The translations under genes and the position numbers were made by a program. The notes below the pieces were generated by a model, which saw only the letters and a program-made list of their open reading frames with translations, was not told the origin of the DNA and did no database searches. Positions 33,755 through 47,100 of a stretch of DNA of 64,000 nt are shown here, piece after piece. This stretch comes from Haliclystus octoradiatus. Its lineage: Eukaryota; Cnidaria; Staurozoa; Stauromedusae; Haliclystidae. Location: positions 7,590,309 to 7,654,308 of the forward strand of contig OU744446.1 of assembly GCA_916610825.1 (NCBI GenBank), given 5' to 3'. Position 1 is the stretch's first letter. Each line of letters starts with the position of its first letter.

Positions 33755-35336
33755 TTTGAATTCTAGACTGACGTCTGTGTTATCTTTACAAACCGCCAAG
33801 TTTTCAAATAATCCTCCTGTTTGCAGACCTGTTCAATAATGACGCTTTCGATGTGACCTAGTCTCCTTTGAGTCATGGTCGTTTTATCCAATATATATAT
33901 GTATATCGTTTTATCTTACAATTATAATGTAAATTAAAATTAAAATAATTATGATAGATATCAAATTATTTGTAAACTATATTTCTCCGTTTTTGCTGCA
34001 CCAGATAAATCTCACATTTTCAATTACAATTTAAAATGATTCTCAGATATATAGTATATAGGGGGTGCAGATAAAAAATTGGAACAATCTTTCAGAAAAA
34101 AAATAATAAAGTCAGCTTCAGTAGGGCGATCTACCAGCCCAGCATTCTACTTATTAGGGTTTTCAAGTCTGAAATTATTTTTTTAAGGGTAATGACATTT
34201 GACAAATATTTCATAATCTATATTTTGGTTCCTCTCTGACGTCTTACCGGAAACCTTATATGATGCAAAATAAAATTGAAAATGAAACTGATCTTTGACT
34301 CTCATGATATTTATAGAGGTGTGGTTGGGCATGTGTCGGCTTTCTTATGTCGATCCAACCTTATTTACTACACCGTTGGATCTTCGTTGTTATCCAACAT
34401 AAATCCAATCATTCTTATGCACCGTTGGATTTCTGTTGGGCAAATGACGTTGGAGCAATGTTGGATATTCCAATCCAACGTCAACCAACCAACCGACGTT
34501 GGAACAACGTTGCTCCAACGTCGGTGTGTCTGCTGGGCTGTAGGAAAAATAATGGAAATTTCTTTCAATCAACGAAGGAAATGGCGAACTGAATTGATGT
34601 GCTGATGAAAGTTTAGAAGAGTATATACTGCTTACAGAAAACCCTTATTTATTGCTCAAAGATTTGTAAATCTAAATGTGGTTTTAACCCTTCACACACA
34701 AGATAAAAACATCCTGCTAAAAATCACCGGATGTCAATAACTATAACAGTTCTCATACCCTGCTCTCGAAGTGTTTTTTCAAACAAATATTTTTTCATTC
34801 TCGCATCTAAGTGATCATAATAAACTGTATAAAGGACATTTTATCAAAACCATTTTACAAATTATATACAAACATTATTTTGAATTATATATACAAACAT
34901 TATTTTGAATTATTATTATTATTGACATTATTTAGGCGTAATATATTACAATAGTTCCAATGCAAAATTAAATATTTACATTCTGCTAATCCTCATAAAT
35001 ATTAATTTTCTATAATTTAATTAATCATTGAATAACTACACATATATAGGATGGAAACATTCTTGAAACAATTGAGGAACAGTTCAAATGGAAAGAACGA
35101 AAATATTCAACCTAATTCCACACCAAATTTTCACAGAATTTAATGACAACTGTGACGAATTGTGATCTTTCGCATTTTCCAGCACTTCATACAAATCCGC
35201 CAACAGTTCTTGGATATGTTGGTGTTGGTCCAGGATACTTCATGATTTCAGATATTATAAGAGCTGATGTGTGACCGATGAAGACCCTCTCTGTTATATA
35301 ACGACATTGTAATATTACCAATGTAATAATGTGTGC
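33755..35336. other. Spacer between the DUF4806 gene and DCAF12
   Basis: This should contain the DUF4806 promoter (just above 33754) and the DCAF12 3' UTR (below 35337). A third CCAACGTTGG-type repeat lies at 34310-34540. An ATTAAA on the minus strand near 35140 is a candidate DCAF12 poly(A) signal. I see no further exon. Confidence 0.5.
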
Positions 35337-38300
35337 TTATTCCCATACTGCTGAATAATTGCCTTGTAAACCAATGGCTTGCGGTCCTCCAGCTGTGAAC
35401 AATCGTGTTAAAGTTGGATCATAACAATGAGTGAAGATAGCATTTGTGCACGCATTCTCATCCCAGAAATGTTCACGATAAACATCATTATGACACTAGC
35501 AATAGAAATAATGTGTGAGATAGACTTGTAAGACTTTAGTTAAATCAATATTAGATATATCACATAAGTCCAGAGGTATCTTTTTTCAAAGTTCAAAGCA
35601 TCGTTTAAATGCCAAAACCCAGCACCAGGCTATACTACTGTAATAAGCTAATAATCTATTTGTCATATACATGTGCTACGAGCTAATAATCTTTTTGAAC
35701 AGCTGATCTCTTATTTGATTTATTTTCCCGCTAAAGCTGCCAAAACGTCACGACGCCATTGTTTATCCCTCCAAGAAAATGACGGAAGTCGATGACAGGG
35801 GAGGTCACGTGGTTATCTTTCTATAACTTATACCTCTATGGCTTCACATATATCAAGCATACATCACTGTAACAGTCCATATTTAGAAGTTAATGCTATG
35901 CAGTATTCATAATCTAATAATAATTACTCACAAGCCAACCTTTTCCAGCTTTCAGTACGCATGCTGAATTGCGATTCTCGCTATATGTTGATAAATATTT
36001 TTGCATCCTCAAATCGTAAAAACTAATTGTGCCGACACCTGTACCAATCGTAATAACCAATTCACGAAAGCTAATTGAACGAACACCTGTCGATATATTC
36101 AAGGTATAAGAACATTACTTCATTATAAGCTATAATCCTGAGATGACAAACGTCATGGTGCTATATACAGTCGATACAGTCGAACTCAGTTAAAATCCCC
36201 CTTTTCAATGTCCCACAATGCTTAATATCCCCACATAAACCTGAGTTTCATTTTCCATTCTCCATAAAAACTCTCATAATTCTACTTACTTAATATCCCG
36301 CAACGTTGGTTAATGTCCTATTATTCATCCTTACCAGAGGGGGATATTAAGCAAGTTCGATGGTTATCTTCTTTTTAGTATAGAAATACCTAAAAACAAG
36401 TAATTCTGTTATACCATAGTTTACTGAAAGACATGGTTATAGAGAGCTACTGTTATCCTGATTATCCGTTATCTGAGGTTTCACCATTCAAGTAAAGACG
36501 AACATTCACGTGAAGTGAGCAGATGGTTAGTACTGTTGTTCTAATGACATTTTTTTCTATAAAATACATGGTTGTCAGGGGGTAAGAAAAATCCAATTAC
36601 TTTAAAAGGCACTGAGTCCTTCAATCATCCAAAATTTTACCAAAACAGTGAGTGGATATATAGATAGGATCACTTGAACTGAAACAATGTCGATAATCAT
36701 GGATATAATTATGGATCTTTACTTGGCTTCCTATATCATATATTTAGATTAAGATGAAACACACAAAGAATTACAGCAAATAGAGCGGATTATTCATAGC
36801 ACCATTCTACTTTCTCTGGCTAATTTGCTAATATTACAGATGACCGTCAGTCTCACCATCTCCTTTCCGCTGTGTGCATATTGATCCTATCGAATTACCA
36901 TCTCTTGTGTCATGTAATGAGACATGAGACATCGAGCCAATTGCGTAGAACAAATTGTTTCTTTCTTGTACAAGGCAAACGTTCTCTTTATTGTACGGCA
37001 ATACGACTGAAGAAATCTGAAAAAGTGAGAAATAATTAATGTTGAGTGACGAGTGTAGATATTATGACACCTTAACATAACGTAACAAAAATGGAGCAAT
37101 GCAGGAGCTGGAACGCGGAACTATTATGTATAGACATATCGTTCAAATAAAACTTTGTGTCGATCAATTGGAATCAGGACATAAAGCTATCATGAATAAC
37201 TCCATATACATCCATAATCCAAGATTGCCGAAACATTTATATAGCATTGCACTAATTAATAACGAACTATACTTGAGTTACAATATATAGGTTATAATAC
37301 TTTATAAAATTTGCCTCTTCCATATTGTTGCCTGAATCTATAGATGTCGTAATTTCGGCCTAAAGCTTGCAGTTAGCCCAGCTTGCGAAGAAGAGATATA
37401 AATGCAACGACAACAAAAATTCATAGCACATGAAAATAATCCAAGTTGATCTCCGAGCAAGTGTGTCAAAGGGATTCGGGCATTTTTGATAATATATGGT
37501 TTGAAATTCAAATGGAACTAAAGGGTGACCTCAACGACATCAGATTTGATGTGACCATAAACGCCAACAATTGACACCGGCCAAGAGTATTCTATTTGGT
37601 ATTGTAAAAATTTGATTTTTATAGACATTCCATCTAGTTCTTCCATGTCCAGGAGTCCACACATGTCTGTAATAATGTTTCCAAGATAACTGTTAGGATT
37701 ATTTTCCTCGTTCAAAAAAAAAATCGGCTCAGCAATTCATGTTATATGCTTCGATGTTTAGATAATTTTTGTGGAGTCTTCAAGCTAAAAATTTATCGCT
37801 TCTAAACCCCAGTGTTTTCTAAACAGGGTCCAGCAGTCAAAATAAGCATGGGCGAAGTGATTAGCTTAATTTGATAGTGTACTTAATTTATGTAATTGAG
37901 CATTGGACTTTGAATTTTTGGGTTTGGACGTTAAGTTAATTCGCGAGGAAAGACACTGAAATATGTCACACCCACCCACTCATTTTTTCTAAATTACAAA
38001 TTTTAATTACAATAGATGTCACGCATTCACAATAACATTTTTCAAGCAGTTGTTGAGAGTGGAGACGATAAAGCAGGCATTTTTTGATTAAAGTAGTAAA
38101 AATATTAGAGTCCTTGGACATTTAGAACGCAAAGAGCTAAGGCATTGAAAACATACATGAAAACATTCTCAGAAACCTAGATTTCATAAATTGCAATCAA
38201 TGAAATGGCAAATCACACTATAGGCAATGTATAGGATTCACTCCGATTTATTAATATTGTACAAATTGCATGCCATTCAATTTTTAAAAAGAATCCAATG

Positions 38301-41300
38301 ACTCAATTCACTTACCATTTGCAATGTTTCTGTATCCCATGCATGAAAATAACCATCTGACGATATGGCAGCCAATTTCTGATGAGATAATATTCATTAT
38401 AGTCATTTCATAAATCATTGATCGCTCGTGTTGCGAAAGGCTGTCAAGCTACTTGACTTCATTTAGCAAGGGCTGGAATCGTGTAAAAATAGATTAAACA
38501 AATTTGGTTTAATGACTGACAACGTATTTCAGATTTCAGGCGTACTCTGGAAATTGGATGGATTGTTTGATTTAATTCCCTGGCTAAATGGGGCTAACAT
38601 TCTGCCAGCATTTTCAAAACATTGATTCCATGAAAGTGCATTCTTCGCTTGGTCACCCTGCCATCGTTTCATAATATGTAACTCTGAAATAGTTTTAAAG
38701 AAATATTTGCTAAAAACAGCACTGAAATTTTCTATTCTAATAGTTTCTAACATAATGTTGATTTAATTGAATCTTCTGAGTGTTTAACGATGGTGATCGA
38801 GATATATTTAATAACCAGCATTTCATAAATATGGCGTGATGGAGCTCAGATTCAATTCATTCTCAATTGGAAAACATTATTCTGAAGGATATAATATCAA
38901 CGCTACATTCGAACTTTTAAGAAAAAACTTCAAAATCTTAAAACGCTGTAAAGATAGACAAACCTTTTCGTATGTATTGTATAGCATATCTCTAATACGA
39001 TTTACTGTTGGTATTCGTTGTTGAATTTTGATTGGTTGAATTTGCGGGTACAAATATGATTTATTCATTCTTGGACTTTTTTCCAGATCTTTGATTGACC
39101 AAATGGCAATACTACCATCTCTGCTACCTAAATATAAGATCTGAAAATGTTAATCATATACAGAATTGATAGAAGGTTTATTTTGAACAAATGATCATTA
39201 TAGAGAAGTTTGAAAATTTTCTTTTATATGTAGGAGATCTTATCACTCTAATGGGTGATCTTCTAGGTGTTATGGTAATCTGACTCCTTGTATTCATATT
39301 GAATTAAGAACTCCCACAAGATAATATATGTTGAATATAATTGTAATGATAAACTAATACCAGTGCTTGTCAAAGTGAATCTAATTAATAATATACTTTA
39401 CATTGGTTTTTATATGATTATAAACGAGGTTACCTCAAAAGGAGGATAAGCTAATATCAGCTGCCTGATAGAGAGGCTGATAAATTAATCCACTACAGAT
39501 GTCCCCCCTCCGAGACGGAGTCCGAGGGAATTTACAGGACTATATAGTATTACATGAATATGTATGAATGTTATAGTAGTAGTATTAGGTATCTATTTCT
39601 AACATGGTGATAGTACTATTATTCTATTCAATAATTCTATAATATTGCTAAGCTATTTATTAAGTAAATTATTGTATTATTATTATTTATTTATGTATTT
39701 TGATTGTAGGAGATCTTATCACTCTAATGGGTGATCTTCTAGGTGTTATGGTAATCTGACTCCTTGTATTCATATTGAATTAAGAACTCCCACAAGATAA
39801 TATATGTTGAATATAATTGTAATGATAAACTAATACCAGTGCTTGTCAAAGTGAATCTAATTAATAATATACTTTACATTGGTTTTTATATGATTATAAA
39901 CGAGGTTACCTCAAAAGGAGGATAAGCTAATATCAGCTGCCTGATAGAGAGGCTGATAAATTAATCCACTACATATATTACCATTTATACTATACAATAT
40001 ATTTATGTAGACTGCATGATACAAATTTGTTCCAAAGTCGTGCCACGTTCAACTTTTAATCATCATTGGAATAAATTGTTATTGTGCATATGTTTTTGGT
40101 TTCTAGTATCATTCTTTTAAATCTTTCAACAAATTTGATGTGTTCTCGGAATGATCAACAACCGTTGAGATTTGATATATTGAAAATGAAAGCCATAAAA
40201 TGAATACAATTGAAACAGTTTATTGTCTTTCATTATGCAAATTAGAATGCGAAATAAAAGATCGAAGTCCGTCAGAACGACGACCGAAAAGCAGCAATTC
40301 TAATGATATATAACCAGCGGAAAACTGGACTATGCACACGTGACGCACACACCACAAACATGCAGACTTTCGCATTTATCGACAAAGATTTATCATAAAA
40401 GTTTTAAAAATGTCCGTATTCATTGACGTTACACTATAGTTTATCCATGTTATATACAGTATACACACACGCCCTTGAAGAAACCTCAACTATAATGATC
40501 TATCACCTGCCTGAAGCAAAAACTTGATCATCGATCCAAGCTGCTGAAAATATCCAATCACGATGAAACTAGAAATGAAACAAGATAATATTGGGATTCA
40601 ACACATGCGATGATATTCCATTTGATTCAAGCATTTTGCATACTAACGGTTCGAATGTTTTGTTTTGCAAGTATAATTTACTTTAAAATTGGAAATGGAA
40701 AATAATGTTTTGCTCAAAACAGATTTGGAATCAAGAGAAATATTTTATCATGTATAGATCAGGGATAAATAAAAAACACAGTTATTTGTGACAGTTTCAA
40801 TATATCTAATATCATTTGCAAGCAATTGGTAAAGAGATCAATCAACAGTTTTACATGTTAAATATACAGTAGTTAAAATTCTAATTTGTATAATAATTAA
40901 TCTATTGTTCTATGGTCTGTTAACATGCTAAATTTAACACACATTATGACGGAATACAATATTCTATGAAGACAGTAATTACGGATACAATACAACAGCA
41001 CATTATAACACTAACAAATGCTAATAATCTTACTTCATCTTCAGGCCGGTCAGAAAGAGAATGATAGCTAATAACACAGTTTAATACATTAAAGAATTTA
41101 TTTTGTCGTATATGGCTGCTGGATTGAAATTATGTTGACCATTCCGGTCAGCATTTTTTTTGACAACATCTTGCTGGATACCTGAGATATTACTATTAAC
41201 TCAAAGGAACATTTTCCTATTATTTCTAGCTATGTTGATCATTCTGTTCAGCACTTTCATTGACAACACTTAAATTTTTTTTTACATATACTGTATACAT

Positions 41301-43499
41301 GATCTCCTTACCAATTTGCTTGAAAATTATATAAGATATATCAAATTTATTGCAAATAACTGTGTTTTCGATTTATCGCTATGATGTAGTATAACCAAAT
41401 GTTACCTAAATTTTAATAAAAAGGTTTGATTCTGCGTAAATTAAAATCTTGCAATGCACCATTATAGAATCGCTGTTTTCATGTGGTGGCTAAGAAGGAC
41501 TTCAATTTCGTTATCTATTTCATCTAGCAAAGCAATTGACTCATTTTTCATAATACTATAGCTGTGTACTATAACTGAAATTCTTATCAATTACTGTATT
41601 ACACTATTACTGCATTCTATGTTCTATCAAATTAAGCTGTATGTGTATGTTTAATATGATAGTTGCTCAGCTACGACATAATAATCTTCACAAGTTATCA
41701 AGTGGCTCGCAAAAGTACGATCGACTGAGAAATACTAATTTCTCGCTCTGACCTGCGCAGATTTTTGATCAGCATAATATATTATGTTGCACCATCCAAA
41801 AGCCAACTATGTAGAAAGTTCTTTGCCGTTTCTAATCACAACTACTGTACCACATTTGCCTCTTATTTCTTAACCCTTATGGAGCACCGCTTTTCCGTCA
41901 CGATGGATCATCTGAGAATAAAAACCGCCAAGCAAACTCATTTTAGAACTATTTATAAAGAAATGTGGTGATTTCGATACTAACAAGAACTTTTTTGTAC
42001 TGGTTAAATCTTTGCGAATTTATCTGAAATGTGAACATCTGCACATAGCAATGCCACATTTTTCACGTTAAAAATACAATTTAATTTGAGTACGATAAAA
42101 GCAGCTCACAATCATACCTCGCCAACACAAATTGGCTGAAGCGATGGTAAAGAATAAACAGCAATATCATTGGTTCTTGCACCACCTGTTACCAAGGCAG
42201 TTGATGCTGGGTTGATGCTAATTGAATGAATACCACAATTACGTAATGGTATCATTGGTCTTGTTTTTGAGCCTTCCAACATTGGTATTGTCCATTGTTT
42301 AGGGATGTCAACATTGATTGCAATAAGCTAAAAATAAACACATTGTGATATTAAACGGGAACAGTTCAACTCTTTGCAAGAATATGTTGTTTGTTTCAGT
42401 TGTTTTGAGCAAAAAATGATTTCATTATCTCCAATTTTCAAGCGATTTGGACTTGCAAGACAAAAACACTTGAAAGTTGAAGATGTACGATATGTTTTGC
42501 TCGAAATAAGGCAGGTTTGCCCCGGGGTCCAAGACAAGATGTTTTTGGCACAGAAAAAATGCAATAAACTCAAAACCGGCCAAAGATTTCTGCAAAACTT
42601 AAAGAGATGTCCTGTGTAGCTCTTAATCACTTCTATCAAGAAGCACAGCCCATGTGTAGAGAAGCGATTTTTAGTTCAGTCTCAGGAAATAGTAGTCTGC
42701 AGCTATTACGATTTTACAAAAGCTTTTGTGGAAAAAGTATAACGCGAAACAATAAAAACCTAACGCTAAATATAGAAAAAAAGTAACGAATGAATTAGTT
42801 TTTAACTACAGTTGGACATTAAATGAAGGGCGAGGTGGGATATTAAGCAAGGTAGGAATATGAGAGTTTGGAGAATTGAAATAAAAATAATTTTTGTGCG
42901 GTGATATTGAGCAAGGTGGTACATTAAAAGAGGGGATACTAGCCAATTTTGACTGTAGTAGTAGCTTAACTGAGTTATTAAGAGCCCTTTATCTCAAATC
43001 CTCAACACCGTGATACGTTGATGCTTACTGCTTGGGACAGCTTGATTAATGGGTTGGAAGCAAAATAGGATAGCTCTAGTTGAACAGTACTCGACCTGAC
43101 ACCACCAACCAGCTCCATTCACGGCGATGGATGGAGGTGGAAAATGTAAATAGAATATATCAGAAATGTCATTATTACATAAATCATCCACTTTAACCAA
43201 TAATAATATAGAGTAGCAACCAGAGGTAGCAACAACATTTGTCGCCTTCAGATGCTTACTTTATTGCATTTTGTACCACAGATCACGTGATTATTATCTA
43301 GCCATTTTGCTGTGAATATTTTATTTACTTCACCCAATGAAATCTCCCTCTCTTTAAGACAAAACGGTAATCGTCTTGAAACGAAAACTTCCGAGGGATG
43401 ACGATTCCAGCGTCTCGATAAACCAATCTCTCTGTCAACTATGTAACTTTTGACATTATTTTTTATACAACCAGGAAGTTTTACGTTGGTATTTGTCAT
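35337..43499 (-). CDS. DCAF12: DDB1- and CUL4-associated factor 12 (WD40)
   Basis: Eight exons in frame (minus): 43499-43260, 42327-42118, 40568-40511, 39127-38964, 38378-38316, 37016-36899, 36086-35932, 35495-35337, giving 388 residues. Recognition is by order-preserving matches to DCAF12: '[16 protein letters not shown]' and 'VICGTKCN' in exon 1, '[11 protein letters not shown]' in exon 2, 'DWIFSAAW' in exon 3, 'SDGYFHAWD' in exon 5, 'VRSISF' and '[16 protein letters not shown]' in exon 7, and a 'THCYD...AGGP...GNYSAVWE' end. DCAF12 is a WD40 substrate receptor of the CUL4-DDB1 ubiquitin ligase that reads C-terminal acidic degrons. The YDLR box matches the WDxR element that docks on DDB1. 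It is about 65 residues shorter than the vertebrate protein at the N terminus, missing the basic nuclear signal. The exon 3/4 junction needs a GC-AG intron. It shares its 5' side with WDR41. Confidence 0.93.
36172..36366. repeat. Pogo-type MITE with TTAATATCCCC ends
   Basis: It begins TACAGTCGAACTCAGTTAAA and ends GGGGGATATTAAGCAAGTTC, so the two ends are inverted copies of a C(T/A)TTAATATCCCC motif. TA-flanked ends starting CAGT are typical of pogo/Tc1-type elements. It lies in a DCAF12 intron. Confidence 0.6.
39229..39973 (+). mobile_element. LTR mini-retrotransposon (TRIM-like) with identical LTRs
   Basis: Two direct repeats of 269 bp, 39229-39497 and 39705-39973, appear identical base for base. 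Each starts TGTAGGAGATC and ends CCACTACA, so it has the TG...CA ends of LTRs. The flanks are TATA (39225-39228) and TATA (39974-39977), a 4-bp target duplication. The 207-bp interior has no open frame of note and begins GATGTCCCCCCTCCGAGACG; I could not recognise a primer binding site or a clear polypurine tract. Size and layout fit a terminal-repeat retrotransposon in miniature, mobilised in trans. Strand is unknown from the sequence; plus is given arbitrarily. It lies in intron 3 of DCAF12 (the GC-AG intron). Confidence 0.85.
40003..40680 (+). repeat. Dispersed repeat shared with 27637-27860 (interrupted copy)
   Basis: The blocks at 40003-40150 and 40610-40680 correspond to the two halves of 27637-27860. 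The roughly 450 bp between them are absent from the other copy, and they include DCAF12 exon 3 (40568-40511). The repeat is therefore split around an exon, or one half was captured there. Alignment by eye is approximate. Confidence 0.5.
42355..42605. repeat. Dispersed repeat shared with 63590-63800
   Basis: CCAATTTTCAAGCGATTTGG, then GCAAGACAA-type text and a TTTTGAGCAAAAA stretch, are also found at 63630-63690. CTTGCAAGAAT-type ends occur in both. The class is unknown. It lies in DCAF12 intron 1. Confidence 0.55.
42806..42961. repeat. Pogo-type MITE
   Basis: It begins CTACAGTTGGACATTAAATG and ends CCAATTTTGACTGTAGTA, giving inverted CTACAGTYRRA ends. Internal GATATTAAGCAAGG words match the 36172 copy. 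It lies in DCAF12 intron 1. Confidence 0.6.
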
Positions 43500-44194
43500 A
43501 TTATTTACTGATGTCGTAGTACTATGCTACATTTTTATATCTTTTAGCTCAAACCATTGTTCAATTATTTCTACTGTTTTCAATTTATTTACTAAAATTT
43601 GATTATCGAGATTCGATCTTTTAAATGTTCGAACTTGCAATTTGAAGATAGAATAATTCGAATTTATAATTTCTCCGTAGTTTTCGATAGGCCTACTATT
43701 ATAATTTTCAAAGTTTGCCAAATGGTCTCAAATAAAAATAATAGATTCATAATAATTAAAGGTAAATTAGATTGGAATTTAAAACTTTACATTTAACATA
43801 ACAGTCCATGTATAGAAACGTTGACAATGACAATGAATAGGGTTGGGTTAGATAGGAATTATGTATGGCCTAATTTGATGATCGACTACCTTAATTATAT
43901 ACCTGACTAAACATACAAATACTACATGTCAACAACGTCTATCAATCGTAAGTTTGTACTTCAACTCTACTATAGGAATTCTAGGCAGATTCTAGGAATA
44001 GGCACCCCTTCAGTTCGACCTCGTATCGAAGTTTCATAGTTGAAGATGGCGCGTAACAAATCTAATCAACATCTCCATGATCTCCATAAAATTAACTTCG
44101 TAATTCGTAATTTCTTACTTAACAACTTGAGCTACATCGTTTGTGAACGTATATATAGACATACTAACTAGCCTATGATAATTATTTGATTGTA
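43500..44194. promoter_or_regulatory. Putative bidirectional promoter, DCAF12 / WDR41
   Basis: The two start codons diverge across 695 bp, so both promoters must lie here or in upstream introns. I see no strong TATA box in a usable place. At 44044-44055 GAAGATGGCGCG resembles the AAGATGGCGGC YY1/TISU initiator motif in plus orientation. It opens a 40-codon frame that ends before the WDR41 ATG, so it could be either the promoter initiator or an upstream ORF. Confidence 0.45.
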
Positions 44195-47100
44195 ATGAGT
44201 ATATTCAGAGAACTTTTTGGATTTGCAAAGAATGAACAGAAGGACGGGAAATCACAACAGCAGGTAGGCACTGGCACTGCCGCATCGCACACCGCATTAG
44301 GATTAGGGTCTAGCCACCCAGGCCTGCACCTGGCTAGGCAATAGGCTTCATTCATAGCCGGCATATGCATATAGTGTATTGTAGCCTAGCTAGACTAGAC
44401 CCTATACTATGGCGTCTATGGTATGTGAAGTAGGCCTATAGTAAAATATAATATGGGCTATATATGTCTATTGGGGCCTATCCAGTAATCCAGGATAATG
44501 GCACGTGTAAAGATGTGCTGTCGCTGTTGCTGTGCACAGCAATGACAGCTGAGCTGAGTACGCCAGGCAGAAAAAGCTACTAATTCAATCTGTAAGTAGG
44601 CCAACAGCAGCCAAAAACAGCTTTGGCTGCTGCTTTGCCCCGTAGGCGAGCCCATGATCCAGTCTGCAAAGAATGGCAATCTCGTCGAGATCTCGAGGGC
44701 GACAGCGCCGAAAAATGTTAGGGTAGTGGGCGGCAACTGATCAAATTTGATTTCAGGGGCGGCAAAATCCATTATTTCAACGAAAATTGGGAAGAAAATG
44801 ACAAAAATAATCATTTTTCACTGCCAAAATTTCGATAAAACTGCAGCATCTCGAGGGCGCAGCTGCCATGCTTTGCAGACCGGCCCATGATGTCGACTCG
44901 TGGTGTGCACCAGTGGTGTTGCAAACATGTTCTCAAATTCACATTATATGGCAATGAAGCGGGGCATGTGCAAAATCAGGAATTATTTTTAAGAATGTTT
45001 CCATTGTAAGATCCCCAACAATGTTACTGAAATGTAGCCTGCATGGAAACAGACTTTTTCTTTGTATATTCTGTCTGCGCATCAGCACTGAATTTAGCGT
45101 ATTAATTGTTCTTTCCACCATCTTTTTGGCAATCTTTTGTGATTGGCTAATACAAATATGTGAATAGTTAACAAGACAATTGACAATTATTTTATAATAA
45201 TAATCATTAAGTAATGATAGGAAACAACACTATGTAAATATTTATATACTATGAATGACAAGCATTTTACTATACTCGGTGCCAATACACAAAAAGCCCA
45301 TCTGCGCAGGCTACTGAAATGTAGAAGATCAGGTTGTCCTATTTAATTCATACGTAACATTCTTACGCTAGGTATAGTTTGTATTTTTAAACTTTAACTG
45401 TACTTAAAAAGCTTCACGGTCTAGTGTCTGCATCATTTATAAATGCGAGCCGTATCAATGGGGAATAGGTGAACAATAATAATCCGTACAAAGGTGGGAG
45501 TAGTCTTTTCATCAGAAACCAATGAATTCATCGTTCTACCATCATCGGTTCTGGTGCAATGCATGCATATCTTACCATAGCCTGCATGCAGACATACTTT
45601 TCATTTGAATAGTCCATCTGCGCAATAGCACCGAATTTAGTGTACTGTTTGTTCTTTCCACTACAACTTTTTTGGTAGTATGTTGTGATTGGCTAGAATA
45701 TAGGTAAACAATTGGCGTGTATTTTAAAGTAATGAAAATTGAGTAGTAACAGGAAACTGACACTACGTAAATATTGTTTAACATGAATTCAGTACAAACA
45801 CTCAGTACAGAATACTCGGCACCATTACACAGATGGACTATACAAAAGAAAAATCAGACTGCACGCAGGCTAATTTTACCACTCATTCTTCAATTTTATA
45901 TTGTTTCACTAGATTGAGAAAACTCCTGAGATTCTAGATAATCAACCAAGAAACCCTTATACTAGATTGTGTATACTGGCTGGACATTCTGATCTGGTGA
46001 CAATTTTAATTGCTATTGACGAACGAAGGTAAGAATGCCAGTCTTCAGACATTAGCAAAAATGATTTTCAACTAGTTAAGATAACACTGACTTTTCATGT
46101 TTTGAAGTTCTGTATCTAGAAGCCCATCAGGTAGCTATAATTATAAAATTTTATAGATATTTATAATATACTCCTGAGAAAAAGCTTGTTTAGTTCATGA
46201 ACTTTATAAACTTTCATGAACTGTTCAGGAAAACCTTATAAGAAGTCCATGAACAGTTTATGAACATTAAATAGTCCAAGTCTCATGAACTTTTATCATG
46301 AACTGTTCACGAACTGCTCATGAACAGTTGAATACAATTGTAAACAATATATACAGTGAAACCTCTTTAATATCACCTCAGTTAATGTCACGACCCGCCT
46401 ATTATCATGAGTTTTCAGAAACCAGTGACCGCTCTCTATGAAATTCAACTAACTTTACCTGCTTAATATCACTCTCGATAATATCACGATTCCGCTTTAT
46501 CTTACAATTTCTAGGGGCTTTTTAATTGAAAACTCACTTTGCGTCACAATTTCTTTGAATTTGATCACACACTGCAGGTTATTAACTTATTCAAACAAGG
46601 AAGTGCTATTCGAAGTTGACTCCTTGTGAATTCTTGTGAAACACTTGCAATGATCACACGGTTTGTTGTTCTTTAGGAACAATATATTTGCATATTTGTT
46701 GAACAAACACGCATGTTTGAATGGTCTATGGGACTTCTCCTGATTACCATAAATTTCAAAAAAAGAAAATTTCAAGTTACGTGCCATTAGTTCTATTTCA
46801 GACTCTGTTGCTATGGCAATTAATTGAGAACAAACTATTTTAAATTATTAATTTAAATTACATTTATTCTGTACAGTAGTTATTGTTATTTCTATTCTTG
46901 TTTTTAATCAAATATTTTCTAAATTGCCTGTTTACAAAATTAAATGTCCATTTTGATTCCCGTCTCAGAAGTTCGGATTATTATTTCTGCGTTCAACATT
47001 TCTATTTTTACTTTTGTTCTCTATTGTTTCATGAACTATTTATGCTTCTGTGGTTAATCCGCTTAATATACGATTCTTGCTTGCTCCACCGTCGTGATAT

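Noticed and set aside
44458-44814. 118-residue minus-strand frame in WDR41 intron 1
   Set aside because: It lies in a GC-rich foldback and shows no domain; the openness is explained by base composition.
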